DNA of 64,000 nucleotides from Pseudomonas anguilliseptica (GCF_021375795.1 NZ_JAEIOI010000002.1:668102-732101), one strand, 5' to 3'. Shown: positions 34,217 through 43,788, counted from the stretch's first letter. The notes: generated from the letters alone by a model not told the origin. Made by a program: numbers and translations.

Positions 34217-35221
34217 CTATTGGGCCTTCAGGCCTTTGATATCCAAAGGCATGGAGATGCCCAACAGTACATCCGGCGAGTCCTCGGTCATGCCGAAGCC
34301 AGCATTGACGTTGACGATATGCTCCGGCGAAGTGCGCAGCCCCAGCGAGAAGTTCATCACGGCGCTGGTTTGGCCTTTGCCCTCAGCCTCACCGTCAGCG
34401 AAGGTGAAGGTCGGCCTCAGCGAGTGTGACATCTGGTAGGAGGTAGCCAATGACACGTCATAGGACAAGGCGTAGGCGAAGCCCATGCTCAGCGAGAAGG
34501 ACGAGCCGGGGTCGACCTCTTCAAGCAAACGACCACCGCGCACCTGACCGATGCCCGTAATAGGCATGTTGTAGGTGTAACCAAGCGAACCGAACAGCAC
34601 CACAGGGTCAATCACATAAGACAGGTTCGCACCGACACCCAAACTGTAGGTACCACTACCGGTGGACAGGTCAGTCCGAGAGTTGATGTCATAAGGGCTG
34701 TTGCCAGTCGGCAGCCCGAGGGTGGCGTATAGGGTGGTAACCGGTTTACCGCGCAGCGAAGTCCAGGGTTGCCAGCGCAGACTGGCGGAAATATCGCCGA
34801 GGCTATAGGCATTCAGATCGCGCTCAGTGTCGTATTTGGCCACCATAGGTAGGCGTACACTGAACGTCAGGTTGTCCCAGACGCCGTAGTCAAAGGTGAA
34901 TGAGTTGGTAAAGGTATGTTGCGCCTCACTCTGCCCGATCACGCTGAAGACATTGTTGCCGGTGCGCACGGTCTCGATCACCGTATCGCGCACCAGGGAG
35001 TAATCGAAACCATAGGTCAGGGTTCGCTCACCCTTTTTCAGCAGGGTGTAGCTTTTCTCTGCTGCCTGGAACACCTGCTCCAGCGCTTTGGCGCTGTCAG
35101 CATCGTCTTCCTGCTTACTAAGTGCCTCGCGCGCCTGATCAACAGACGCCGGATCGGCATACGCCGCTGAACTGGCAGCACCTGCCAGTATGGCCAGCCA
35201 CACACAACACAACACTCTCAT
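34217..35221 (-). CDS. Outer membrane beta-barrel protein (FilC-like, transporter-type)
   Basis: 334 residues. A signal peptide (ending AAYADP) is followed by a helical, possibly coiled segment (SVDQAREALSKQEDDADSAKALEQVFQAAEK) and then alternating beta strands to the C terminus, similar to the phenol MetA-type outer-membrane family (for example TLTYGFDYSLVRDTVIE, LYATLGLPTGNSPYDIN, SLGVGANLSYVIDPVVLFGSLGYTYNMP). The C terminus ends LKAQ rather than with an aromatic residue, slightly unusual for a barrel. It lies between the C39 peptidase and FadL-type genes; function unknown. Confidence 0.65.
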   Translation of the reverse strand: MRVLCCVWLAILAGAASSAAYADPASVDQAREALSKQEDDADSAKALEQVFQAAEKSYTLLKKGERTLTYGFDYSLVRDTVIETVRTGNNVFSVIGQSEAQHTFTNSFTFDYGVWDNLTFSVRLPMVAKYDTERDLNAYSLGDISASLRWQPWTSLRGKPVTTLYATLGLPTGNSPYDINSRTDLSTGSGTYSLGVGANLSYVIDPVVLFGSLGYTYNMPITGIGQVRGGRLLEEVDPGSSFSLSMGFAYALSYDVSLATSYQMSHSLRPTFTFADGEAEGKGQTSAVMNFSLGLRTSPEHIVNVNAGFGMTEDSPDVLLGISMPLDIKGLKAQ

Positions 35222-35259
35222 GGCACAGCCCCCAAATATTATTGTTATGCCGGGCGTTA

Positions 35260-36021
35260 TTACTTACGTCGGATGTACCGAATGTCGCCCCCCGACCCCA
35301 GCTCTGTGGCCTGGTTGTCGATGAACTTGGTCATTTGCGGGAACTCACGGAATGCCAACAAGCTGACGGTGCGATCATCAATGATGCGCAAGTCCTGCTC
35401 GGTTAAGGCAAGGGCATTAGGTGGTTCATTACCATTGGGAAAAATCACGAACACTACGTTCTGGTCCCAGATTTCCTCAAAACGTGTCCGGGTAAAACTG
35501 ATATTGCCCAGTGCAGGATCGGCAACAAACACATGGTCGTTGTGCACATCGCGCACCACCACAAAGTGCTTAAAGCCGGCATATTCGATAGGGACGATGG
35601 CCGGATGCTCAAGCTCATCGAGATCAGAGAAGGCCGCGCGAAAACCACCGCTTTTGTAACCCAGCGCCGTGACAAAGCGCTTCATATCAAGCAGGGAAAA
35701 ACCACGCCGCTCAACAATTTTGTCGGCCTCACCAAACTGCAGCAAACCCTCCATCACCTGACGTTCCTGCAGGTTGCGCCCGAGGAAATAATCCAGCAGC
35801 GAAGTCAGGGCTGCCGAACCGCAGCTGTAGTCATAGGCCTGTCGAATCACATTGCGAAACTGCAACTGGCTCATTGGCTCAAGCGTCACGGTCTCGCGCA
35901 GCGGACCATCCGGCAACAGGTGCTGATTGATATAAACCGTACCCGGTGCGGGTGGTTTGGTGTCCACAGCTTCGGTGAACCCCCACACCCCAATCAGGCT
36001 GCCCAGCAAAATCTCGATCAT
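35260..36021 (-). CDS. C39-family cysteine peptidase (FilB-like)
   Basis: 253 residues. A papain-like C39 peptidase standing alone rather than fused to an ABC transporter. Active-site residues are visible: Gln61 and Cys67 in RQAYDYSCGSAAL, His152 in KHFVVVRD and Asp168 in VADPALGN. The N terminus (MIEILLGSLIGVWGFTEAV) looks like a signal or membrane-anchor sequence, placing it in the periplasm or envelope. C39 peptidases normally remove double-glycine leader peptides. The gene just upstream encodes a small exported protein with a leader-like box, which I suggest as substrate. Confidence 0.8.
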   Translation of the reverse strand: MIEILLGSLIGVWGFTEAVDTKPPAPGTVYINQHLLPDGPLRETVTLEPMSQLQFRNVIRQAYDYSCGSAALTSLLDYFLGRNLQERQVMEGLLQFGEADKIVERRGFSLLDMKRFVTALGYKSGGFRAAFSDLDELEHPAIVPIEYAGFKHFVVVRDVHNDHVFVADPALGNISFTRTRFEEIWDQNVVFVIFPNGNEPPNALALTEQDLRIIDDRTVSLLAFREFPQMTKFIDNQATELGSGGDIRYIRRK

Positions 36022-36050
36022 TCGCCCACTGCACTCCTGCCCATCAAGAG

Positions 36051-36076
36051 AAAAGCCCTACCGGCCGAAGCCGGTA
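36051..36076 (-). terminator. Hairpin between the filA-like and C39 peptidase genes
   Basis: Stem TACCGGC/GCCGGTA with a four-base loop; on the minus strand it is followed by GGGCTTTTCTC. Its place between two genes of the same run suggests partial termination, which would favour expression of the upstream small exported protein. Confidence 0.55.
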
Positions 36077-36109
36077 AGACTTTTCATCACACGCGACAAC
36101 TAAGTGAAC

Positions 36110-36544
36110 TTAGTGGCCCCAGACTTTAACGGTGGTGCCAGCCATGTTCATGTCGTTCACAGCCAGGGAACCGATGCTGGCAGCGCTTGTGCCACCGACT
36201 TTGATAGCACCAACGCTCAGTTGGCCAGTGATGGTCGGCAGGCTGATTTGCAGCTGCTGAGTGCCGCTGCCATTCTCGACTACGTCAACTTTGACCGGTG
36301 CAGAGTCAGAGATGTTGAAACCAGTGAAAGAAACTGTCTCCAGACGCAGCGAACCACCGCCGGCGTCGGTATCGGTGTATACCAGGCTGCCGATGGTGCC
36401 GTTGAAGCTACCGGAGATGCTGATACCGTCTTGACCAGTTACGGTTGCCAGAGCGGTGTCGTCCATGGCTTTGAGTTCAGCCTGAGCCATGAAAGGAACA
36501 GCCAGAACAGCGGTAGCCAGAGCCAGTTGTTTGAGGGTTTTCAT
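36110..36544 (-). CDS. Small exported FilA-like protein (DUF6160-type N terminus)
   Basis: 144 residues. A clear signal peptide (MKTLKQLALATAVLAVPFMAQA, cleaved about residue 22) is followed by ELKAMDDTALATVTGQDGI (residues 23-41). This is the box found at the N terminus of the FilA/DUF6160 family and resembles bacteriocin leader ends of the type L..L..V.GG. The rest is rich in Gly, Ser, Thr and Val with beta-strand character and no Cys, as expected for a surface or fibre protein. Start at 36544 with TGGAGAC about 8 bases upstream. First gene of the five-gene fil-like run, with 245 bp before it that separate it from the LuxR-type regulator. Confidence 0.65.
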   Translation of the reverse strand: MKTLKQLALATAVLAVPFMAQAELKAMDDTALATVTGQDGISISGSFNGTIGSLVYTDTDAGGGSLRLETVSFTGFNISDSAPVKVDVVENGSGTQQLQISLPTITGQLSVGAIKVGGTSAASIGSLAVNDMNMAGTTVKVWGH

Positions 36545-36789
36545 TGTTATTGTCTCCACAGTTCACTAATGGGTTGTCCCCGGCAGGCTGCTCTGGACTC
36601 CTGTCCTTCTCAGCTCCAGCGGCTCACGCCACTTACCAGGTCTGACACTGCTTCCTTATTCGCGTCAGGCTTGGAATCGTGAAGCAACATGCTTCTCGTC
36701 CTGACGCTAAAGCTACTGGTGCCTGCCCTGGCTGCCAGCCCATCCAAGGGATGGAGCGCCGATTACCGCCACCAACACCCCAACATTTC

Positions 36790-39513
36790 TCAGGCCTCGC
36801 TCAACAACCCCAGACTTTTGCCCTTCAATACGGCTTGAGTACGGCTACGCACCCCCAACTTGGCAAACAGGTTATGCAGGTGCCATTTGATGGTTGCCTC
36901 AGACAGGTGCACCGCCTGGGCAATATCGCGATTCGACAACCCGGCGGCGACAAACCGCAGAATCTCTCGCTCCCTATGGCTAACATCTTGATTTTCATCG
37001 AAAGTTTCAAGATCGATAGACAACCGGCGGCATTGCTCACGCAACTGCTCAGCCAGCCCCTGCCAGGCCCCCGCGCGCTTGGGCTCAGCCGCGTGCCAGG
37101 CGTCCCAGAGCGGTAGCAACCACAGCGCGTCATCCAGGAAGATGCGTCGGTAACCACTGCCCCAAGCATCCTCCAGGGTCTGTTTGAACAGGGTGAAGGC
37201 TTTGTCGCTGTTACCTTTGCGCCAATACGCCACAGAAAGTAACAGAGCCAGACGTAGGCGCCGATCGCGCTGATGTTCAGCCGTCTGTTTGGCCAGGCTG
37301 GCCTCAAGCACCGTTTGCGCCTTGTCAGCGCGCCGCTCGGTCAGCGCCAGACGCGCTTCAGAGAGTGCCTGTACGGTTTCTGCATCGGCGTAGCGCCCCG
37401 CAGGCAGTACAGCCAGGTGGCGCTGCAGCTGCAGACAAGTGCGTTCAGCCTCATTCGGCCGACGTAACCAGAGCAGGAACTGCACCTTGCAGCTCATGCC
37501 CAGAGCGTAGACGCGCTCGTAGCCAGGACCGTGTAAACCGGCCAGCCACTCATCCAGCTCCGCCAGCGCCGACTCGCCCTCACCGGCAAAGAACCGCGCC
37601 TTGGCCATTACCAGCTTGCCGCGGCTGATCAGCTCAACCGGGGTCGCCACATCACGCCAGGTCGTGGCCAATGGCAACTCGGCAAGAATCGCCGCATGCC
37701 GATCCTGTTCATAAAGCAGATCGGCATAGGCCAGCGCCAACGGCCCGCCGACCCGGCTGCGCCGACCAAACACCTGCTCGACCCGCGCCCGTGCACTTTC
37801 GGCCAGTACACGGCCGCGCTCAGGCTGGCCCATTTCCTTGCAAATCAGTGACTCGATCAGACTGACTACCGCATGCAGGTATTCGCTGTCAGCCTGCTGC
37901 AGGTTGTCACGCGCCACGGCAATCGATTTGGCCGCATCACCAAACTCGCCAAGCAAAGCGTACGCAGCTGCCTGGATGCACGACAGGCTGGCGCGAAAGA
38001 TTGGCTGATTATCTGGCACCAAGGCCAGCCAATGACGGGCAACCTTCAGCGCAGCCTCCAGCTTGTCCTGATACAGCAGCACCAGCGCCTTGAGCACCTG
38101 AGCCACCGCCAACAACACTGCCAGCCCGAAGTGCATCGGTTTGCCACGCCCTTGCATCAACCGTGTACTGACCTCTTCGATCAGCGCCTCAGCCTCGGCG
38201 TATTTCTGCTCGAAGGCCAGCTGCCAGGCATAGAAAATCTGGAACACCGGATGCTCACAGATCACCTCTGCTGGCACATCCTTGAGCACCGCCAAAATGC
38301 CGTACACCTGATTGCTGGCAATCAAGCTCGCGCCCTGCCGCTCCAGCAATTCGGCGGCAAAACTGTAATCACGCGCGCGCAGGGCGTATTTGACCGACTT
38401 GTCTGCCAGCTCATGGCTCTCGCACCAGCGCGCAGCGGCATGCAGCAAATGCGTGGGGTCGCCATTGCGGCTAAGCCGGCCCTGAAGAAACTCGGCAAAC
38501 AGGTGGTGGTAGCGAAACCACTCACCCTGCTCATCCAGGGCAATGATGAACAGCTGTGCGGCCTGCAACCGACGCAACATCTGCGCACCATCGCTACGCC
38601 CCGTCAGGGCATTGCACAGCTCGGCATTGAATTCATCCAGCACCGAAGTCTGATCAAGAAACAGCTGCTGCTCCTGAGGCAGATGATCCAGCACGTCCTC
38701 GGCCAGGTAATCGGCAATATTGCGCTCGGTGCCAGACAGTTTCGTGAGAAAAGCACTGCGTTCAGGCTGCCGGGCCAGCGCCAACGCCACCAGATGCAGC
38801 GCCGTGACCCAGCCTTCGGTGCGCCGATGTAACAGGTCCAGTTCGGCACTGCTCAGCTGTATCTGCTTCAACTCACGAAAATACGCCTCGGTCTCCGTCC
38901 GGGTCAGGCGCAATTCATCCGCCTTGACCCACAGCGCCCAGGGCACATTGGCCGGCACCTCTCCCAGAAAGCGCGGTTGATGACGAGTGCTGCCGATCAT
39001 CCGCACATTGGCCGGCACCTGTTTGACGAAGTAATTGATCAGCGGCCCCAGGTCGACATGCCGCACGCGGTGGAAGTCATCGAAGATCAGGTACAGATCA
39101 CCCTGCACCTTCTTCAGATCAGCAATAAAGGAATCCAGCAGCACCTCGTTGGGCACACTCAAATCATCGCGCAACAGCCGCGCAGTACTGGCCCCAAAAC
39201 CTGGCAACTGTGCCTCGATGGCCGCGATCAGATAATGCAGCAGGCGTTGTGGCTCACTGTCAGCCTCATCACAGGACAGCCAGGCCACCCGCGCACCACT
39301 CTCCAGCAAGCGCAGACGGAACTGGCTGAGCACCGTGCTTTTGCCAAAACCCGCTGGCGCGCTGAGCAGAATCAGCCGCTGCTGGCGGGCCTCGAATAAC
39401 CGATCAAGCAACGCCGAGCGGGCCAGCATGGGGCGTCCAGCCGAATCGGCGGGAAACAGTTTGGTGCGCAGTAACGGCAACGTGCCTTGACAGGGCGATG
39501 ATTGGCTGTTCAT
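36790..39513 (-). CDS. LuxR-family transcriptional regulator, MalT/LAL type (second of two)
   Basis: 907 residues. A large ATP-binding LuxR regulator: Walker A APAGFGKS at 52-59, Walker B-like LYLIFDDFHRV, a long helical TPR-like middle, and a C-terminal LuxR HTH (VSHREREILRFVAAGLSNRDIAQAVHLSEATIKWHLHNLFAKLGVRSRTQA). Members act as effector- and ATP-dependent activators. Its start overlaps the stop of the upstream LAL gene by 4 bp, so the two are co-translated. It faces the fil-like genes, separated from them by 245 bp, and is their likely activator. Confidence 0.9.
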   Translation of the reverse strand: MNSQSSPCQGTLPLLRTKLFPADSAGRPMLARSALLDRLFEARQQRLILLSAPAGFGKSTVLSQFRLRLLESGARVAWLSCDEADSEPQRLLHYLIAAIEAQLPGFGASTARLLRDDLSVPNEVLLDSFIADLKKVQGDLYLIFDDFHRVRHVDLGPLINYFVKQVPANVRMIGSTRHQPRFLGEVPANVPWALWVKADELRLTRTETEAYFRELKQIQLSSAELDLLHRRTEGWVTALHLVALALARQPERSAFLTKLSGTERNIADYLAEDVLDHLPQEQQLFLDQTSVLDEFNAELCNALTGRSDGAQMLRRLQAAQLFIIALDEQGEWFRYHHLFAEFLQGRLSRNGDPTHLLHAAARWCESHELADKSVKYALRARDYSFAAELLERQGASLIASNQVYGILAVLKDVPAEVICEHPVFQIFYAWQLAFEQKYAEAEALIEEVSTRLMQGRGKPMHFGLAVLLAVAQVLKALVLLYQDKLEAALKVARHWLALVPDNQPIFRASLSCIQAAAYALLGEFGDAAKSIAVARDNLQQADSEYLHAVVSLIESLICKEMGQPERGRVLAESARARVEQVFGRRSRVGGPLALAYADLLYEQDRHAAILAELPLATTWRDVATPVELISRGKLVMAKARFFAGEGESALAELDEWLAGLHGPGYERVYALGMSCKVQFLLWLRRPNEAERTCLQLQRHLAVLPAGRYADAETVQALSEARLALTERRADKAQTVLEASLAKQTAEHQRDRRLRLALLLSVAYWRKGNSDKAFTLFKQTLEDAWGSGYRRIFLDDALWLLPLWDAWHAAEPKRAGAWQGLAEQLREQCRRLSIDLETFDENQDVSHREREILRFVAAGLSNRDIAQAVHLSEATIKWHLHNLFAKLGVRSRTQAVLKGKSLGLLSEA

Positions 39514-42224
39514 AGATCCAGAAGACTCAGTTCACGGGCGCGGCGGATGGCTTGTGTGCGGTTACGCACCTTGAGCTTTTCGTAGATGTTGTGCAGGTGC
39601 CATTTGACCGTCCCCAGCGCCAGTGACAGCTGCCGGCCGATCTCATCATTGGACATACCCTGAGCCGCCAGGCAGACCACTTCGCGCTCGCGTTCGGTCA
39701 GCCCTTCCTCAAGCACTTCCAGCGATTGTCGTGCGCTGTTACCTGGCCAGATGGCCAGCAGGCTGCGGATAAACCCTTGCAGCGCTGGCTGGCGTTCGGC
39801 GGCCTCCAGTTGCTGCAGCAACAGGCGAATGGCTTCGCCCTCCTCGACAAACAGGCTGCGCACACCTTCGCGCTCGGCACCGATCAGGCATTGCACCAAC
39901 AGGCTTTGCGCACGCTCCTGATAACCCAGGCGCTGGTAACTCAGCGCAGCCAACAGATCGAGACGCAAACGCTGCAAGCCATGCCAGTTATCCAGCAGCA
40001 TGCCGCGCAGCTGAGTGATTTCATGCAGCGCTTCGCTGTAATGCCCGCGCGCCTGCTGCAACCGAATACGGGTCAGGCCACGCACCCACAGCACCGGGTT
40101 GAAACGCATGTGCTGGTAATGCTCGGCCAGCTTGTGCCAGTCCACCGTCTTGAGGCGTTGTTCGGCGCGTTTGAGACGGTCAGCCGCTGGCTCCTGAAGA
40201 ATCTGCACCACCTCATCGGCCACCGCCTGGGCGTAGAAGCGCCATGACTGATTACGCGCGGCGAGGTTCTGCATCAGCACCAGACTGGCGTAGGCATCCT
40301 TGGGGTTGTCCTGCATGCGTTGTACGTGGGCCATGCACAACATGCCCTGAGCATAGAGATCGATCGGGTTGATCACGTCGACCGTGGCCAACGCCCAGCG
40401 CAGGCGCTCTTCAATGCCATCAAGACGGCCCTGGTTGTAAGCAATCAGGGCCTCGGTAATGGTCGGCAGCGCCAGCGCACGGGAGCGATCGGCGAACCAG
40501 GGGATAACCCGCGCGCGCAATTGCGCGAAAAGCAGTTCGGCCTGACGGATTTGCCCCTGCTCCAGACTCAGCAGCACCTCGACGTTGGCCAGCTGCATAT
40601 CCAGATAACGCCCTTCGAGAAAGTGGTTGCGCTGTTGCGCCAGGGCCAGCAAGCGCTTGGCCTGATCCGGTTGACCAATCATCACATTGGCCAATGCACC
40701 GACAATCAGCATCGCCACCTCAAGAAAGGCCGTGTGCTGACCCAGCTGCACTTCGACGCGCCGCGCCAGAGCAATGCAGGTCTGCAAGTCATCTTTCTGC
40801 AAGGCGATAACCGACTTGATCGCCAGGGTCGCCAGCAGCTTGTCGCTCAGCGGCCCGCTGACCTTGGCCTCCCCCCAGCGCTCAAGCAGCTCATCAAGCA
40901 TGCGGTTGGCTTCGACCAGACCCAGTTCGGCCGCACGGGTCCAGACATCCGCCAGCACCAGCACCGGAAAGCGCTCGGCAATCTCATCCGGCACATGCTG
41001 ACGCCATTTGTAGATCAGGTTGAGCTGCCCACGGTTGATAAGCTCCAGGCCGCAACCATCGACCAGTGCCGCGAGCATTTCCGGGTCTTCCGCCAGGCAG
41101 GCATGTTCGATGGCCAAGTTCTGCATATGGTGATTGGTGAACCACAGGCTTGCGTTGAAATGCAGTTGTTTGAAACGTTCCGGGTCACGCTCTTTCAGGC
41201 GACCGCGCAGAAACTCGGCAAACAGGTTGTGGAAGCGGTACCACTGACGCTCGCGGTCCAGCGGCAGGAGGAACAGCTGCATGGCCTCCAGCTCTTCCAG
41301 CAGATGCTGGCCGTCATGCCGCCCAGTCAGCGCATTGGCCAGATCGCCACTAAGCTGCTGCGCCACCCCGAGGGCCAGCAACAGCTCCTGCTTATCGGCG
41401 GGCAATTGCTCAAACACACTGCGCAGCAGGTATGCGCCCACCGCGGCCTGATCGGTGCCCATATCGGCAATCTGTGCTGCAGCCTGAGGCTGATGACGCA
41501 ACCAGAGGCTGGCCAGGTGCACGCCCACCATCCAGCCTTCGGTCTGGCTATACAGAGCGGAAAACGCCACCGCATCCAGTTGCAGGCCACAGCGCTGCAG
41601 GTAATCGCGGGTTTCCGCCTTGCTCAGGCGCAACTCCTGCTCGCCGATCTCCACCAGCAGGTCCTTGGCGCGCAAGGTGGCCAGGTTAAGCGCCGGTTGC
41701 GAACGGCTGCCGATGGCCAGGGTAAAACCTTCGGGGGCGAATTTGATCAGGCGGTTGAGGGCACCAAGCAGCTCGGCATCCTGAATCAGGTGCAGGTCAT
41801 CAAGCACCAGCAACAGCGGAGTGTCCAGCTGCGCCAGGTCCACCAACAGGCTTTCCATGACCGCAGAAACCGGCACCCGCATGGTGTTCTGCAGATAGGC
41901 CAGGGCTTCACTGCCAAAACCCGGCAGCAGGCCCGCCAGCGCTTCGATTAGTTGCAGCAGAAAACGCGACGGTTCATCGTCGCCTGGGCCAAGCGAAAGC
42001 CAGGCCACGGCCTGACCGCTCTGCGCCCGCGCCTGGGCCAGCGCAACCAGTGCGCTGGTTTTGCCAAAGCCTGCCGGAGCGGCCAGCAGCAATACCCGCG
42101 CATGGGGGTTGGCACACAGGGCCGACTCCAGCTGTGGTCTGAGCAGATAATCAGCTGACGCCTGAGGGGGCATCAGCTTGGCACGCAAGAGGCTCCCAGC
42201 GGCAGGATCCATTACTTCATCCAT
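39510..42224 (-). CDS. LuxR-family transcriptional regulator, MalT/LAL type (first of two)
   Basis: 904 residues. Same architecture as its neighbour: Walker A APAGFGKT at 49-56, LLLVLDDLHLI as the Walker B region, TPR-like helical middle, and a C-terminal LuxR HTH (LTEREREVVCLAAQGMSNDEIGRQLSLALGTVKWHLHNIYEKLKVRNRTQAI). It is clearly a paralogue of the following gene, but the two differ throughout, so the duplication is old. Start at 42224 with AAGG before it. It is divergent from pabB, with 163 bp between. PAO1 has two LuxR regulators in the same place (PA1759, PA1760, from memory). Confidence 0.9.
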   Translation of the reverse strand: MDEVMDPAAGSLLRAKLMPPQASADYLLRPQLESALCANPHARVLLLAAPAGFGKTSALVALAQARAQSGQAVAWLSLGPGDDEPSRFLLQLIEALAGLLPGFGSEALAYLQNTMRVPVSAVMESLLVDLAQLDTPLLLVLDDLHLIQDAELLGALNRLIKFAPEGFTLAIGSRSQPALNLATLRAKDLLVEIGEQELRLSKAETRDYLQRCGLQLDAVAFSALYSQTEGWMVGVHLASLWLRHQPQAAAQIADMGTDQAAVGAYLLRSVFEQLPADKQELLLALGVAQQLSGDLANALTGRHDGQHLLEELEAMQLFLLPLDRERQWYRFHNLFAEFLRGRLKERDPERFKQLHFNASLWFTNHHMQNLAIEHACLAEDPEMLAALVDGCGLELINRGQLNLIYKWRQHVPDEIAERFPVLVLADVWTRAAELGLVEANRMLDELLERWGEAKVSGPLSDKLLATLAIKSVIALQKDDLQTCIALARRVEVQLGQHTAFLEVAMLIVGALANVMIGQPDQAKRLLALAQQRNHFLEGRYLDMQLANVEVLLSLEQGQIRQAELLFAQLRARVIPWFADRSRALALPTITEALIAYNQGRLDGIEERLRWALATVDVINPIDLYAQGMLCMAHVQRMQDNPKDAYASLVLMQNLAARNQSWRFYAQAVADEVVQILQEPAADRLKRAEQRLKTVDWHKLAEHYQHMRFNPVLWVRGLTRIRLQQARGHYSEALHEITQLRGMLLDNWHGLQRLRLDLLAALSYQRLGYQERAQSLLVQCLIGAEREGVRSLFVEEGEAIRLLLQQLEAAERQPALQGFIRSLLAIWPGNSARQSLEVLEEGLTEREREVVCLAAQGMSNDEIGRQLSLALGTVKWHLHNIYEKLKVRNRTQAIRRARELSLLDL

Positions 42225-42387
42225 GGCCTTGATCCCGTAGTAATTATTGTTTTATGAGTCACATCGAACATCCGGGGACCTACCCATACTAATGAGCCCA
42301 AGCATCCCGAGTAAACCCACGCGCAAGCTCTAGGATGAATGTTGGCGACGTTCTACAATCGGTGTCCGCGCACCTTGAACCTGTCAT

Positions 42388-43737
42388 ATGCCTACTTGCC
42401 TTGTACAGGCTCTGCCTTACCACGCAGACCCTTCGCATTACTTCAACAGCGTCATGCAAGCACCCGGCGCGGTGCTGCTGGATGCCGGGCGCCCGACCGC
42501 GCAGCGTGGACGCTATGACCTTATCAGCGCCTGGCCATTGGCAGAGCTGGCACCGACGCCTGACGAAACGGCCAACGCTTTCCTGCAACGCCTGCGCCAG
42601 AGCCTTGCCAGCCTCGGAGCATGCCAACCCCCGGCGGATAATCCGCTTCCGTTCGTCGGCGGCTTGATTGGCTACCTGAGTTACGACTTCGGGCGGCGTC
42701 TGGAACAGCTTCCAGCCCAGGCCGTCGATGACCTTGACCTGGCAGATGCGCGCTTTGGCCTGTACGCCTGGGCCCTGATCACTGACCACCAGCAGCAGTG
42801 CAGCCAGCTGATGTTCCACCCCAGCCTGGCCGCGAGCGAGCGGCAGCGCCTGAGCGAACTGTTTAGCACACCGATAGCCCCCTCATCCCAGGCCTTCCAG
42901 TTGCTTGAACCGTTCCGCTCAGACATCAGTGAAGCCGAGTACCAGCAGTGCTTCGCGCGTATCCAGGCTTATATCCAGGCCGGCGACTGCTATCAGGTGA
43001 ATTTCGCCCAACGCTTTCGGGCGCCCTATCAAGGCTCACCCTGGACGGCTTATCAGGCCTTGCGCCAGGCCTGCCCAACGCCTTTTTCCGGCTATCAGGC
43101 ACTGCCGCAAGGCGGCGCCATCATCAGCCTGTCACCCGAGCGTTTTCTGCGTATCAGCGCAGGCCAGGTGGAAACCCGGCCGATCAAGGGCACCCGCCCA
43201 CGGCATACCGACCCGCAGCAGGATCGGGCCCAGGCCGACGCGCTGCTGGGCAGCCGCAAGGATCGCGCAGAGAACCTTATGATTGTTGACCTGCTGCGCA
43301 ATGATCTGGGGCGCAGTTGCCGCCTGGGTTCGGTACGGGTGCCGGAACTCTTCGCCTTAGAGACCTACCCCAATGTGCATCACCTGGTCAGCGCCGTAAC
43401 CGGCGAGCTGGCGGCCGACAAGGATGCCCTGGACCTGATCGCCGGCAGTTTCCCTGGCGGCTCGATCACCGGGGCACCAAAGATTCGCGCCATGCAGATC
43501 ATCGACGAGCTGGAGCCGACCCGCCGCGCACTGTACTGCGGCTCGTTGCTGTACCTGGATGTGCGTGGCGAAATGGACAGTTCGATCGCCATCCGCAGCC
43601 TGCTGGCAAAGGATGGACAGATCAGTTGCTGGGGTGGAGGCGGCATCGTCGCCGACTCCAATGGCCCGGCTGAATACCAGGAATCCATCACCAAGGTCAG
43701 GGTGCTACTGGAAACACTGGAACAGTTCTGCACCTGA
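42388..43737 (+). CDS. pabB: Aminodeoxychorismate synthase component I
   Basis: 449 residues. With a glutamine amidotransferase partner (PabA/TrpG) converts chorismate to 4-amino-4-deoxychorismate for folate. Chorismate-binding family motifs: IQAGDCYQVNFAQRF, the loop RPIKGTRPRH whose lysine distinguishes PabB-type chemistry, KDRAENLMIVDLLRNDLGR, and GSITGAPKIRAMQIIDELEP. The N-terminal subdomain contains FVGGLIGYLSYDFGR. The start at 42388 gives the usual length. Single gene with its own terminator. Confidence 0.95.
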   Translation: MPTCLVQALPYHADPSHYFNSVMQAPGAVLLDAGRPTAQRGRYDLISAWPLAELAPTPDETANAFLQRLRQSLASLGACQPPADNPLPFVGGLIGYLSYDFGRRLEQLPAQAVDDLDLADARFGLYAWALITDHQQQCSQLMFHPSLAASERQRLSELFSTPIAPSSQAFQLLEPFRSDISEAEYQQCFARIQAYIQAGDCYQVNFAQRFRAPYQGSPWTAYQALRQACPTPFSGYQALPQGGAIISLSPERFLRISAGQVETRPIKGTRPRHTDPQQDRAQADALLGSRKDRAENLMIVDLLRNDLGRSCRLGSVRVPELFALETYPNVHHLVSAVTGELAADKDALDLIAGSFPGGSITGAPKIRAMQIIDELEPTRRALYCGSLLYLDVRGEMDSSIAIRSLLAKDGQISCWGGGGIVADSNGPAEYQESITKVRVLLETLEQFCT

Positions 43738-43747
43738 AAACACCGAC

Positions 43748-43774
43748 AAAAAAGCCCGCGAATGCGGGCTTTTT
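43748..43774. terminator. Bidirectional terminator between pabB and thrH
   Basis: Stem AAAAAGCCCGC/GCGGGCTTTTT with a short AT-containing loop, 12 bases after the pabB stop and close to the thrH stop. Confidence 0.88.
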
Positions 43775-43788
43775 CAATACCGGGCCTA

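Noticed and set aside
36790..42224. Possible recent duplication of the two LAL regulators
   Set aside because: The proteins share architecture but differ along the whole length, so this is an old paralogue pair.
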